Shown piece after piece: positions 36,796 through 45,885 of a stretch of 64,000 nt of DNA. This stretch comes from Pseudobacter ginsenosidimutans (GTDB lineage: Bacteria > Bacteroidota > Bacteroidia > Chitinophagales > Chitinophagaceae): positions 5,704,001 to 5,768,000 of the forward strand of contig NZ_CP042431.1 in NCBI RefSeq assembly GCF_007970185.1, written 5' to 3'. Every line of letters starts with the position of its first letter. Within the stretch, counting starts at the first letter, position 1. Both the position numbers and the translations under genes were made by a program. The notes beneath the pieces were generated by a model, which did not search any database, was not told the origin of the DNA, and was given only the letters and a program-made list of their open reading frames with translations.

Positions 36796-38049
36796 ATGAA
36801 GCTCCAGGTAAAAAGGTTCGATCTGAGATTGAACCCTGACGTTAAGAAAGTAATCCCACGTTTTTTTAATACAGGCGCGGAAAGGTCACTGGCATTGATC
36901 AACAGGGTAATGCAGCTTTCGAAAAATGAAGTACAGGAATTGCTGCAGCATCTTCTCGCAGAATTCCAGGACCGCTACTCAAATATTCAGCTGGTTTTTG
37001 AAAATCATTATGAAGCGGTACAACATCTGATCCCGTCTCCTCAGCAACCAGCTATTTCCTACGAGATGAAACTGCTCATCGGTTCTTACTTCACCATGGA
37101 ATATTCCCTGGAACATGCAGCCTTGTTCAATCCTTCGATTGTAGAAGACCCGGACCAGTCGGGAGCAGGCGAAGGAGAAAAGAATGTGATACTGAGCTTC
37201 AGGGCCACGGGGGAAGGCCATGTATCTTCCCTTGTATTCAAACGTGCGAAACTCACCAGCAGTGCAGGTATCCAATTCGATCCCCCGGGCAAATACATGA
37301 ATCCCGGCAAAGTGATCAAGTCGGAGAATGGTTACGAATTGCATTTCGAACCCGGATCATTATTATCCGAGCGTGTGATCTTCCCCGTTAGCTTCTCTGA
37401 AAAAAATGGAATTGAAGACGCCAGGTTCACCCGGTTCATTAACGAAGACGGATCTGGTATTTACCTGGCAACCTATACAGCTTATGATGGAACATTCATC
37501 ATTCCCCATCTCATAGAGACCCAGGATTTCCTGCATTTCAAAATGACTCCGCTCCAGGGAAAGACAGCCATCAACAAGAACCTCGCTTTATTCCCAAGAA
37601 AGGTCAATGGCCAGTATGTGATGATCTCCCGTATCGATGGCGTGAACAATTATATCATGTTCTCGGATGATCTTTACCGTTGGGACAATGCCATCTTATT
37701 GCAAAGGCCGGAAAATCCCTGGGAGTTTGTTCAGATTGGCAATGCAGGCTCACCGTTGGAAACACCGGAAGGCTGGCTGATGATCACGCACGGAGTAGGG
37801 CCCATGCGCAAATACTGCCTGGGAGCCAGTTTGCTGGACCTTAATGATCCTACCAAAGAATTGGGCAGATTGAAAGAGCCATTGCTGATGCCTGAAGAAG
37901 AAGAGAGATATGGTTATGTGCCGAATGTTGTGTACTCCTGCGGCACCATCATTCATGGAGATCAGTTGTTCATTCCCTATGCAGTATCTGATTACGCTAC
38001 TTCATTTGCCACCGTTCCGCTCAAAGACCTGCTGGCTTTACTCCGATAA
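36796..38049 (+). CDS. GH130-family beta-mannoside phosphorylase/glycosidase
   Basis: 417 residues from ATG 36796 (MKLQVKRFDLRLNPDVKKVI), the usual N terminus of this family; ATG 36766 is an alternative. The five-bladed propeller fold is suggested by repeated strands. The signature GIEDARFTRF contains the conserved acidic residue of the catalytic E/D-D-x-R motif, and a YLATYTAYDG blade follows. Members phosphorolyse or hydrolyse beta-1,2- or beta-1,4-mannosides; the exact linkage cannot be assigned. It is cytoplasmic (no signal). It is convergent, with a 12-bp overlap, with the toroid gene and lies near a GT4 gene, a grouping seen in other Bacteroidota. Confidence 0.82.
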   Translation: MKLQVKRFDLRLNPDVKKVIPRFFNTGAERSLALINRVMQLSKNEVQELLQHLLAEFQDRYSNIQLVFENHYEAVQHLIPSPQQPAISYEMKLLIGSYFTMEYSLEHAALFNPSIVEDPDQSGAGEGEKNVILSFRATGEGHVSSLVFKRAKLTSSAGIQFDPPGKYMNPGKVIKSENGYELHFEPGSLLSERVIFPVSFSEKNGIEDARFTRFINEDGSGIYLATYTAYDGTFIIPHLIETQDFLHFKMTPLQGKTAINKNLALFPRKVNGQYVMISRIDGVNNYIMFSDDLYRWDNAILLQRPENPWEFVQIGNAGSPLETPEGWLMITHGVGPMRKYCLGASLLDLNDPTKELGRLKEPLLMPEEEERYGYVPNVVYSCGTIIHGDQLFIPYAVSDYATSFATVPLKDLLALLR

Positions 38050-39126
38050 ACCAAGGACCACTACCATATGTGAGATCCAGTAGGCCAGGGTACTTTCAGC
38101 GCCCTGATTCAGATTCACGGCATCTTCCTGTAAACCGTCTGCACAGCCTCCCGTGGATGTATCATAGAGGGACAAACCCAGATCGTTCTCTCCGATGAAC
38201 CATTGGTAAGCTTGCTGCATGCGTTGCAGGTATTGATCATCCCTGGTGATCCTGAAAGCTTGCTGGTACAGCAAAACCATCGCCATAACATCGATACCCT
38301 GCTGGTCAAATTGAGCAGGCTTTCCGCCGCGTTCATACCAACCTCTGTTACCCACCGGTCTGCATTTATCGTCTACAAAAACTTTCGATTCCAGGAATGC
38401 CATTGCTTCCAGACCGATCGTCAGGTATTCTTCATCCTGTGTGATCTCGTACGCATTCAGGAGTGCCAGCGGCAGCATCGCGTTGTCGTAGGTGAGAACC
38501 GGTTCAAACCAGCTCCAGCCAGGTCTTTTGCTCGCTTTATACATGGCAATCATCTTATCGGAAAGTGTAACCACCATTTCTGTTTTCCGGTCATCCGGGT
38601 AATGATATTTGATGTACTGGCAAATTCCGATGATCGAATTTGCCATACCCCTGATGGAAACCAGACTACTTACATGCGGATATGCTTTCGCAAATATTTC
38701 CTGTCCTGTTTTCACGGCAAAATGCGAAGGGCCCTCATTGATCAGGAAACCCAGCGCCATCATCGTTCTTCCGAAGGAATCTTCCGATCCCCTGTGTTCA
38801 GTGATCTCCTTGGCGTAAGTAAGGAAATTACAGAAATAGCCGTCATCCGATTGCATGAAATGGATGAATCCTAAATATACCGGAAGTAAGGATTGAGCAA
38901 TTTCATCTTTCCTGTTAAACTTACAGGCCAGCACTGTGAAAAAAAGTGCACGGGCATTATCATCTATACAGTAGCCTTCTTTTCGGTTAGGCATGGAGAA
39001 CAATGCATGCTGAATGATCCCTGTTAGGTCTGTGAGATTGACGATATGCTTGAAGTTCAGATCAGGCATCTGATCACTCCGGAAGGGAATTGTATTACTT
39101 GCCATTGAAACGGCTTCTTGTGTCAT
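38038..39126 (-). CDS. Predicted alpha/alpha-toroid carbohydrate-active protein
   Basis: 362 residues from ATG 39126; ATG 39162 would overlap the upstream gene by 13 bp and encode an unlikely hydrophobic leader. No signal peptide is visible. Helix-pair repeats and motifs such as YCIDDNARALFF, DNAMLPLALLNAY, NRGWYERGGKPAQFDQQG and CADGLQEDAVNLNQGAEST suggest a six-hairpin toroid like those of GH8/GH88-type enzymes, but I cannot name a family or catalytic residues. It lies directly downstream of the GT4 gene and tail-to-tail with GH130, and these three genes commonly travel together, so a role in synthesis or turnover of a mannose-containing glycan is likely. Confidence 0.6.
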   Translation of the reverse strand: MTQEAVSMASNTIPFRSDQMPDLNFKHIVNLTDLTGIIQHALFSMPNRKEGYCIDDNARALFFTVLACKFNRKDEIAQSLLPVYLGFIHFMQSDDGYFCNFLTYAKEITEHRGSEDSFGRTMMALGFLINEGPSHFAVKTGQEIFAKAYPHVSSLVSIRGMANSIIGICQYIKYHYPDDRKTEMVVTLSDKMIAMYKASKRPGWSWFEPVLTYDNAMLPLALLNAYEITQDEEYLTIGLEAMAFLESKVFVDDKCRPVGNRGWYERGGKPAQFDQQGIDVMAMVLLYQQAFRITRDDQYLQRMQQAYQWFIGENDLGLSLYDTSTGGCADGLQEDAVNLNQGAESTLAYWISHMVVVLGLSE

Positions 39127-39149
39127 AAAAAAATATGGTATTAAAGAAA

Positions 39150-40352
39150 TTAATTCATCCAATAAAAACTTGATGCAACTTCCTGGGTTGGTTTCCGAAA
39201 CAATTGGTCGAACAGCTCCAGGTGTTTCTCTGCAACGATATTCCAGGGAGTATTCCTGGTTTTCAGGAATGCCTGACGGCCCATCTCAGTTCTGATATCT
39301 TTGTTTTGAAGCAGGAACAGGGCGCTTTGAGCAAGTGCCAGTTCCTGGCCTGGTTCGATGATGATACCTGTGTGCTCGTCCAGCATTTCTTTCGCCAGTA
39401 CAAAGTCGTTGGAAATGATGGCGCACCCGGCGCTCATCGCGTACAGGAAGGTTCCGCTGACAGCCTGGTTGGGATCTTTGGAAGTGAAAAGGTAAACATC
39501 TGTCAATGTCAGGTATTCCATCAGCATTTCTGTTGGAACATATTCGTTCACCAGCCGTACATTTTCCTGCAGGTCATGTTCATCTATCAATGCCTGTAAT
39601 GACTGCCTGTATCTTTCACCTTCCTGCAATAACAGGTTGGGGTGAGTGAGTCCCAATACGATGTAAACCGATTGAGGGTATTTCAGCCTGATCTTTTTCA
39701 TGGCAAGGATCCCGTTCTCAACGCCTTTGTTAGGACTCAGCAGCCCGAATGTTGTAAGTACCAGTTTGTCTTCCAGGCTGTATTTCTTTTTCAGCTCTTC
39801 CGGATGCACCGAACTGTTCTGGTGCGTGCCATGCGGAATGATGCTGATCTTTTCAGGTTCTAACTGATAATCTTCGATCAACAGTTTCGCTGAATTGGCT
39901 GTCATCACAATTACTTTTTCTGCCAGCAATCCTATTGTTCTTACCAGTTGTAGTCTTTTCGGAACAGGGGAGGGCAGTACAGTATGAAACCGGATGATGA
40001 ATGGTTTTTCCAGGAACGAGAGGAATCTCAATAAATGCGATCCCATTTCACCACCATACAACCCGAACTCATGTTCAATACAAACCAGTCCGATAGCGGG
40101 ATCCTGGTTTACTGCACGCGCTGTTTCGATACAGGAATCGATGGAATGTCCATCCATTACCATTGTTACCGGGCGTTCATAATCTTTCAATGTGTTCACT
40201 TTATCGAGGGCACAGATCACTATTTCAGTATCATTCCTGATATCATCACCGATAGACTTAATGAGATCGTTTGTAAAACTGGCGATGCCGCATTTCAATG
40301 GAGGAAAAGTGCTGATAAAAAGAATACTGGAAAACCGGTCGGCTATAGACAT
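39150..40352 (-). CDS. Glycosyltransferase family 4 (GT-B fold)
   Basis: 400 residues from ATG 40352, which starts directly at the catalytic fold (MSIADRFSSILFISTFPPL). The N-terminal domain has CGIASFTNDL and HEFGLYGGEMGS. The C-terminal Glycos_transf_1 domain shows TTFGLLSPNKGVENGI, the donor loop SGTFLYAMSAGCAII and the ExxxxxE-like segment near LAKEMLDE. The family transfers hexoses, often mannose, from a nucleotide or phospho-sugar with retention. It is cytoplasmic and upstream of the toroid gene in the same orientation. Confidence 0.85.
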   Translation of the reverse strand: MSIADRFSSILFISTFPPLKCGIASFTNDLIKSIGDDIRNDTEIVICALDKVNTLKDYERPVTMVMDGHSIDSCIETARAVNQDPAIGLVCIEHEFGLYGGEMGSHLLRFLSFLEKPFIIRFHTVLPSPVPKRLQLVRTIGLLAEKVIVMTANSAKLLIEDYQLEPEKISIIPHGTHQNSSVHPEELKKKYSLEDKLVLTTFGLLSPNKGVENGILAMKKIRLKYPQSVYIVLGLTHPNLLLQEGERYRQSLQALIDEHDLQENVRLVNEYVPTEMLMEYLTLTDVYLFTSKDPNQAVSGTFLYAMSAGCAIISNDFVLAKEMLDEHTGIIIEPGQELALAQSALFLLQNKDIRTEMGRQAFLKTRNTPWNIVAEKHLELFDQLFRKPTQEVASSFYWMN

Positions 40353-40571
40353 AATTATATTTTTAGCAATAAAGAAATACTGTGGCAACACACAATGTTG
40401 TTTGCCAGTTCAGATTAATGATCCCAGGCTTGTCAGGAAGGGCAATTAAACAGTTAAAGGTCTCGTGCGGTTTACGAAATTGAGAAGGACATGAGGTAAA
40501 CTACCGGAAGGTCATACAATAAAGGTAACCTTTTAAAATGGTATGAACTATTAAAATATAGACCTGACGCT

Positions 40572-40612
40572 AAACACAGCAGGCAGCACAAATGATGCTG
40601 CCTGCTGTGTTT
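40572..40612. terminator. Long perfect hairpin downstream of the desaturase gene
   Basis: A 17-bp perfect stem, AAACACAGCAGGCAGCA / TGCTGCCTGCTGTGTTT, with a 7-base loop, 24 bp past the desaturase stop (minus strand) in a 284-bp gap that otherwise shows no gene. Only a short T run follows on the minus strand. Confidence 0.65.
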
Positions 40613-40636
40613 GATGAAAGTTAATAACCTGTATGA

Positions 40637-41712
40637 TCACATTTCAGGTTTTCTTCCCAATGTTTTTATGAATCTGAAATGAGAAACTACTGCAGCTCCG
40701 AAAGTAGGAAGATTGTTGTAAGGCAACTGAAACGCCGCACATTTCGATCTCACCAGTTTACTGATGGCCGGATAATGTATATGACTGATGCGGGGAAACA
40801 GATGATGCTCTATCTGGTAATTCAACCCTCCTGCAAACCAGGCTATGATCTTGCTATTGGGCGAGAAGTTTGCTGTTGTTCTCACCTGGTGCATAGCCCA
40901 TTCATTGTCGATATTCTTACCGTTGGCGCCAACAGCATCAAACTCTGTTTCCTCCACCACATGCGCCAATTGGAATACGATGGACAAAGTCAATCCCAAC
41001 CCGATATGTAAACACACAAAAAACAGTAACCAGGATTGCCATCCCATCAGCACAACAGGGATAATAATGTAAAACAAGATATAGAGGACCTTGCTGATCC
41101 AGAATATCAGGTGATCATTGGAAGACATCCTTGAAAGAGGTGTGTTCACTATTTTCTTTCTGAAATATTTCTCAAAATCCTGGAAGAGTATCCAGATCAT
41201 GGAACTGAATGCATACAGCAGGGGAGTATATAGATGTTGTATCCTATGTGCGGGTACCCATGGCTGTGAGCTGCACATCCGGATGAAAGGGCTTTTGGCA
41301 ATATCATCATCAACGCCGTCTATATTGGTATAAGTGTGGTGAATGATATTGTGCTTTTGTTTCCAGATGAAACTATTGCCCCCAATGCATTCAGGGTGAG
41401 TCCCAGCGTTTCATTTACCCATTTGCGGGAAGAGTAACTTCCGTGGTTGGCGTCGTGCATAACATTGAAGCCAATACAGGCAAGAACAAAGCCCTGGAGC
41501 AAACTAATGAGGATGATGGGCACAATTCCCAATGGAGCCAGCAGGAGCGTGGTATATAAGCCAATAGCAGCAAGAATGAACACAGTTGATTTGAAGTATA
41601 ACTTGAAATTTCCTGTTTTCCTTTGTTGTGAATGCTCGAAATATTTGTCTACATCCGATTTAAGAGATGTATAGAAAACCTGATTTCGATTATTGAAGCT
41701 CACTTTTGCCAT
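40637..41712 (-). pseudogene. Acyl-lipid fatty acid desaturase, interrupted by a single-base frameshift
   Basis: Membrane di-iron desaturase of the linoleoyl-CoA/acyl-lipid type, about 358 residues if the frame is restored. The N-terminal part (41712 to about 41380) carries membrane helices and the first histidine box HDANH. The C-terminal part carries HNIIHHTYTN (second box) and QIEHHLF (third box). The break is at the five-C run 41379-41383 (G run on the coding strand): six Gs would read through as LGGNSFIWKQKHN. All catalytic boxes survive, so it is either a recent inactivation or a sequencing error. A FAD-dependent Cyt b5 domain is not present. Confidence 0.85.
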
Positions 41713-41881
41713 GCCTGGTATTTGTCTAAATGTCGTCTATTTTTGGGGATCAGGCTTGTTAAATTGCGGAATTGGCTAAATATGGGCAGGGTATTGCTTC
41801 AGGAATTGTAAGCGTGTATAGTAAATGAAGAGAACTGAAAAAACAGAATTTGCCTTATATTTGATCCCGTAAAATTGAAAT

Positions 41882-41958
41882 CGGGTAGTAGCGCAGCCCG
41901 GTAGCGCACTACGTTCGGGACGTAGGGGTCGCTGGTTCGAATCCAGTCTACCCGACCA
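41882..41958 (+). tRNA. tRNA-Pro (anticodon CGG)
   Basis: Cloverleaf with acceptor stem CGGGTAG / CTACCCG (41882-41888 with 41948-41954), discriminator A41955 and encoded CCA (41956-41958). The anticodon arm is CTACG-TTCGGGA-CGTAG, giving anticodon CGG, and the T arm contains GGTTCGAATCC. The C1-G72 pair and A73 are known proline identity elements. Confidence 0.95.
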
Positions 41959-41964
41959 GGCAAC

Positions 41965-41995
41965 AAGGCAGCAGGAATGCTGCCTTGCTTGTTTC
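41965..41995. terminator. Hairpin terminator after tRNA-Pro
   Basis: A 9-bp stem AAGGCAGCA / TGCTGCCTT with a GGAA loop, followed on the plus strand by a T-rich stretch (GCTTGTTTC). It begins 7 bp after the tRNA CCA and could also serve the convergent permease gene ending at 41994. Confidence 0.65.
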
Positions 41996-43066
41996 AGGGA
42001 TTTCTGAGACCTGCACCCTTGAAATCTTTTTCGGCTCCAAGCAACACTCCCCATTTTCTCAGGTTTGTGGAATGGTCGAAGATAATTTTTAGTACTGCTA
42101 ATACAGGCAGAGCAAGGAACATTCCGGCAATTCCGGTCATAGTACCAGCCAGAATAATCCCCAGGATAGAAGCAAGGGCATTGAGTTTGACGCGGGAACC
42201 GACAATACGTGGCATCAGTATATTATTATCCAGCAATTGCACCAATGCAATAGCGCCTAAGACATATAATATGTGAATACTTTTATCAGATGAAGCAAGG
42301 GTGATAAGCACTCCAATAATATTTCCGATCAGGGCACCGAGGTAAGGGATCAAATTTAGAAAAGCAAAGATAATTCCAATTAATAAAGCGTGATCTATGC
42401 CAAGCAAGGCAAGTATCCCCAAAGCAGCAGCGTTATATAACAGATCTGAATCAGCAGTCCCAGGAGATAGCTCTTAACAACTACCTGAGTTTGCAACAAT
42501 ACCCTGGCTACATTATTGTGATCTTCCGCAGGAAACCACATCAAAAGGAATCTCAGGAAAATGCTTCTGTACAATATGATCAGAAAAATATATACAGGCA
42601 GTAATCCGAAAAAAAGCAAGGTGCCCGAGGCTGACCCCGCAGCTCCGCTGGCTATATTGCCTGCATAACTAAATCCTTTGCTGCTTTGTCTTTTTACAAA
42701 AAGGACTTGTTCAGCAGCAGAAACTCCAAATGTTTTATTGATCCATGCCTGCAGAGCATCGAAATGCCCGGAAATATGCTGTTCAATTTTATTGTAATCA
42801 TGCACCAAAATCCTTATCTGGCTTGTAAATAGCCATATCACCAGTACGAGCGCCATTATCACCAACAGGATGCATAACACGATCGATATAGTTTCAGGTA
42901 CTTTTAGTCTTCTGAAGAAACGGAATACGGGCAGCAACATTACACTAATGAAAAAGGCCATCAGGAGCGGCATTATTACAGTATGGCCTATCACAAGGAT
43001 AACACCTATAAGGAAAAGCCCCATCAGTTCGATTGAGCGTTTTATGGTTGGTGCAACTTCTTTCAT
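41994..43066 (-). pseudogene. AI-2E-family membrane permease, interrupted by a single-base frameshift
   Basis: About 357 residues if restored. The N-terminal reading frame (43066 to about 42420) has four or more membrane helices and ends LLWGYLPCLA at a stop. The next frame continues as GILALLGIDHALLIGIIFAFLN and NLIPYLGALIG with the family's C-terminal helices. One extra G at the four-C run 42417-42420 joins the two as LLLWGILALLGID. AI-2E family proteins (TqsA/PerM-like) have very varied roles, including autoinducer export and Na+/H+ antiport, so the substrate is not assignable. See the note on shared G-run frameshifts. Confidence 0.85.
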
Positions 43067-43081
43067 AAAACATACCTAAGG

Positions 43082-43116
43082 AGAAAAAATATAAAATCCG
43101 GACTTGCTCCGGATTT
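43082..43116 (-). terminator. Terminator of the OmpA-family gene
   Basis: A 9-bp stem AAATCCGGA / TCCGGATTT with loop CTTGC (plus-strand reading), followed on the minus strand by TTATATTTTTTC. It lies 20 bp past the OmpA-family stop and just upstream of the permease start. Confidence 0.75.
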
Positions 43117-43136
43117 ATTTATCAGTTCCACTTTAT

Positions 43137-45356
43137 TTATGGGTTAATTCTAATACTCTTTTGTTCTTCTTTTTGGTTTACATTCCTTATCACAACTTCA
43201 ACTCTTCTGTTGCATTGCCTGCCTTCTTCCGTTTTATTATCGCAAATAGGATTATCCTTTCCGAATCCGCGGACCTTGATGCGTGACTTATCCACACCGT
43301 TGACAATAAGTGCATTTGCCACTGCCTGTGCCCTTGCCGTTGATAATTTCTTATTGAAGGCTGCGCTTCCCTTATTATCAGTGTAGCCATCGATATAGAA
43401 ATCGGAGTTTCCAATCTGCTCTGTCATCGTCCTTGCAGCTTTGCTCAAAATGGAGTCTGATTCACTCCTGATGGTTGCCTTACCAAAATCAAACAGGATA
43501 TTCTTGAAGTCGGCTGTAATCTGAACCACAATCTTTTCCACCGGACAGCCTCTTGAAGATGCAGGCCCCGGCTCGTTTGGACAAAGATCATCGTCGTCAT
43601 TCACACCGTCTTTATCCGTGTCGGGAACCGGGCAACCGCCATATTTTTCAGTACCTGCTACCGTTGGACATTTATCATCTTTGTCCATTATATTATCACC
43701 ATCTGTATCAGGGCATCCATTGAATTTCTTTAAACCGGAAACATCTTTACAGGAATCTTCTTCATCATTAATACCATCCCCATCAGTATCGGGTACCGGG
43801 CAACCATTGTATCTTTCTACGCCGGGCAATGTTTTACAAGAATCCATTTCATCATTAATGCCATCTCCATCAGTGTCAGGGATCGGGCAACCGTCATAAC
43901 GGGCAAGACCAGCAATGTCCGGACATTTATCAACATCATCGTAAACACCGTCACGATCCCTGTCTGGTTTGATCTTCTTTTTGTGTGTCATCCCGAAGTG
44001 AAATCCGACATGCAGATCAGCCTGCCTGGAGTCGTGCACCAGCGCAGAAAGAGCAGTTCCGGAACCGATGAAGAATGGACCCACCCTGAAAGCCAGACCA
44101 GCATTGAATTGTGTCAGCTCATTATAGCTCATGGGGATCTCAACGCTGAACAGGCTGTTTTCCCATCTTGGCGTTAAACTGTAAGCATTATAATAATAGA
44201 GAGAGAGTGAATTCTTTTTGTTGGTTGTAAACTGACCAGCAGCATTGACCCCAAACCCGCTACCGATCATATAATCGATCTCTGCATGAATTGTAGTGGG
44301 CAGGGTTATCTTATAAGAATTACTGACAGGAGTGCCGGAAAAATATGGACTTTCATCCAGTATAGACTTGTATTCTTTTACTGATTTGTCTTTAAACCTG
44401 TTGAGTTCAAAAGCTTCACTTTCCGGGATATTCACTGTATAATTGGCTGCTTCATTATTGCTCCTGTTGAAATTGATCCTGCCGACATCCAATAAAGAAG
44501 CCGCGATCTTCAATTTATACTTATTTGCAAAACGGTCTGTTTCATACATCGAATAGTCAGCTGCTGGTCGCCATTCGTAAACAAATCCAATATCACCGCT
44601 TACACCATGACCATTGAATTTGAAAAAATCTTTGAATTTGTAATCACTGAAGTTTGCATCAGTGGTATTCAATGAAAGTGATCCTGTAGTTCCGGTCAGA
44701 TAGTTATTCCCGGAACCATTGATTGTTCCTGAAAAATTATTGGCAGACAAATAAGAATCAGCCGTCCCGGCCAGGTATTTCAGGGAGATACCTGCCTTGA
44801 AAAAGTTGCGGCTGTTTTTCGGAGTCAACACCTGGCCCACTGAAGCACCGATTTCAGTCCAGCCAGTTGCGTGCACCAGCATGTTATTATTATCAATGGA
44901 GAAAGGAAGATCAGTTGTAGTTGTTCCGCCATTGATAAGAGCATTCGCAAGATTGCCATTGATGTCACTGCCATTGGCAAATACACGTGAGCGGGTAGTG
45001 AATGCCAGGGAGGTTTTTGGAGTAATTCCGAACATCACTGAAGGCCCTAATATATCAACATAAGCCAGGCTATTGATGTGATCGTTCCCTGTCAACAGTC
45101 TTGATTTTAACGAATCAGCATTGAAAGAACGCGTGATATCCTTGAATCGAAGTCCCGATTGATCTGTGCCTGCGAATCCATTGATGGCGAAAATGTTAAC
45201 GTCCCACTTGTACCGGTTATCCGCTATGTTTGCGGGATTAAATACTACTCCGTTTACACCTGTATAATTCCCGGTTCTGTAACCAGGAAAGGTTTGTGAT
45301 TGAATTGTGCCTGTAATCGTCAACAAAAAACAAAAGACTAAGTAATGTTTTTTCAT
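43137..45356 (-). CDS. OmpA-family outer-membrane protein with DUF5723 barrel and TSP3 repeats
   Basis: 739 residues. Signal peptide (1-20), a DUF5723-type beta-barrel region (about 21-455, starting FPGYRTGNYTGVNGVVFNPA), five thrombospondin type 3 calcium-binding repeats (about 460-605, each of the form DTDGDGINDEEDSC), and an OmpA peptidoglycan-binding domain (about 612-730) with FDFGKATIRSESDSIL and VDKSRIKVRGFGKDNP. It probably anchors the outer membrane to the wall, with Ca2+-rigidified repeats in between. It is monocistronic with its own terminator. Confidence 0.9.
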   Translation of the reverse strand: MKKHYLVFCFLLTITGTIQSQTFPGYRTGNYTGVNGVVFNPANIADNRYKWDVNIFAINGFAGTDQSGLRFKDITRSFNADSLKSRLLTGNDHINSLAYVDILGPSVMFGITPKTSLAFTTRSRVFANGSDINGNLANALINGGTTTTDLPFSIDNNNMLVHATGWTEIGASVGQVLTPKNSRNFFKAGISLKYLAGTADSYLSANNFSGTINGSGNNYLTGTTGSLSLNTTDANFSDYKFKDFFKFNGHGVSGDIGFVYEWRPAADYSMYETDRFANKYKLKIAASLLDVGRINFNRSNNEAANYTVNIPESEAFELNRFKDKSVKEYKSILDESPYFSGTPVSNSYKITLPTTIHAEIDYMIGSGFGVNAAGQFTTNKKNSLSLYYYNAYSLTPRWENSLFSVEIPMSYNELTQFNAGLAFRVGPFFIGSGTALSALVHDSRQADLHVGFHFGMTHKKKIKPDRDRDGVYDDVDKCPDIAGLARYDGCPIPDTDGDGINDEMDSCKTLPGVERYNGCPVPDTDGDGINDEEDSCKDVSGLKKFNGCPDTDGDNIMDKDDKCPTVAGTEKYGGCPVPDTDKDGVNDDDDLCPNEPGPASSRGCPVEKIVVQITADFKNILFDFGKATIRSESDSILSKAARTMTEQIGNSDFYIDGYTDNKGSAAFNKKLSTARAQAVANALIVNGVDKSRIKVRGFGKDNPICDNKTEEGRQCNRRVEVVIRNVNQKEEQKSIRINP

Positions 45357-45534
45357 ACACTCATTTAGTCTGTTGCTTCAATAAGTATACCCTGCTAATT
45401 AATAAGTTTTGATTGATTTTATTACAGGAAGGGGGCTTTTGTTACTCTCCCTGAGAAGAATGTATGAGTTATGGGTCAATCATTCCTCACAAATAATAAA
45501 ACAGTTTTCTATTTTAATAGGTTTACCTTTAGAA

Positions 45535-45852
45535 ATGTCGAACAATTCAGATAGTAGCCTGGAAGTTTTTAGTCCTGCAAAATTTCCAAAGGCGATGAAT
45601 GAGCTTTCAGCTTTACTTGAGGCAATAGCCGCCACTTCCATTTACTTTAAGGCAGAGATTGTTGTTTCTTATATAAAAAGTCATAGTTTACGAATCGAAT
45701 GGATTGAAGCTAACCCGGCACTTGCCAAAATAGTCACGTCCGGCTTATTAAAGACTTTTAGTTTAGAAACATTATTTGAAGCCAACCGCAACAATAAAAA
45801 TTTTCTCAGGGATGTCGAAAACCATATCAGTAAGCAATTGCTTGCTGGCTAG
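45535..45852 (+). CDS. Hypothetical protein
   Basis: 105 residues from ATG 45535 (MSNNSDSSLEVFSPAK). An upstream TTG at 45409 gives an unlikely extension. Helical, no signal peptide or membrane segment, no motif I recognise. Codon use and the clean ATG in a 530-bp gap between flanking genes suggest a real small gene, but support is weak. Confidence 0.45.
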   Translation: MSNNSDSSLEVFSPAKFPKAMNELSALLEAIAATSIYFKAEIVVSYIKSHSLRIEWIEANPALAKIVTSGLLKTFSLETLFEANRNNKNFLRDVENHISKQLLAG

Positions 45853-45885
45853 TTTCGCCGGTTGATTGTTCATAGCCTGGACATT

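Noticed and set aside
40572-40612. Possible small RNA or mobile-element end in the 17-bp perfect hairpin
   Set aside because: No flanking repeats or transposase; its place just after a gene end is best explained as a terminator.
43540-43975. Direct repeats resembling a tandem array
   Set aside because: They are the codons of TSP3 repeats in a protein, diverged at the DNA level; not CRISPR or satellite DNA.
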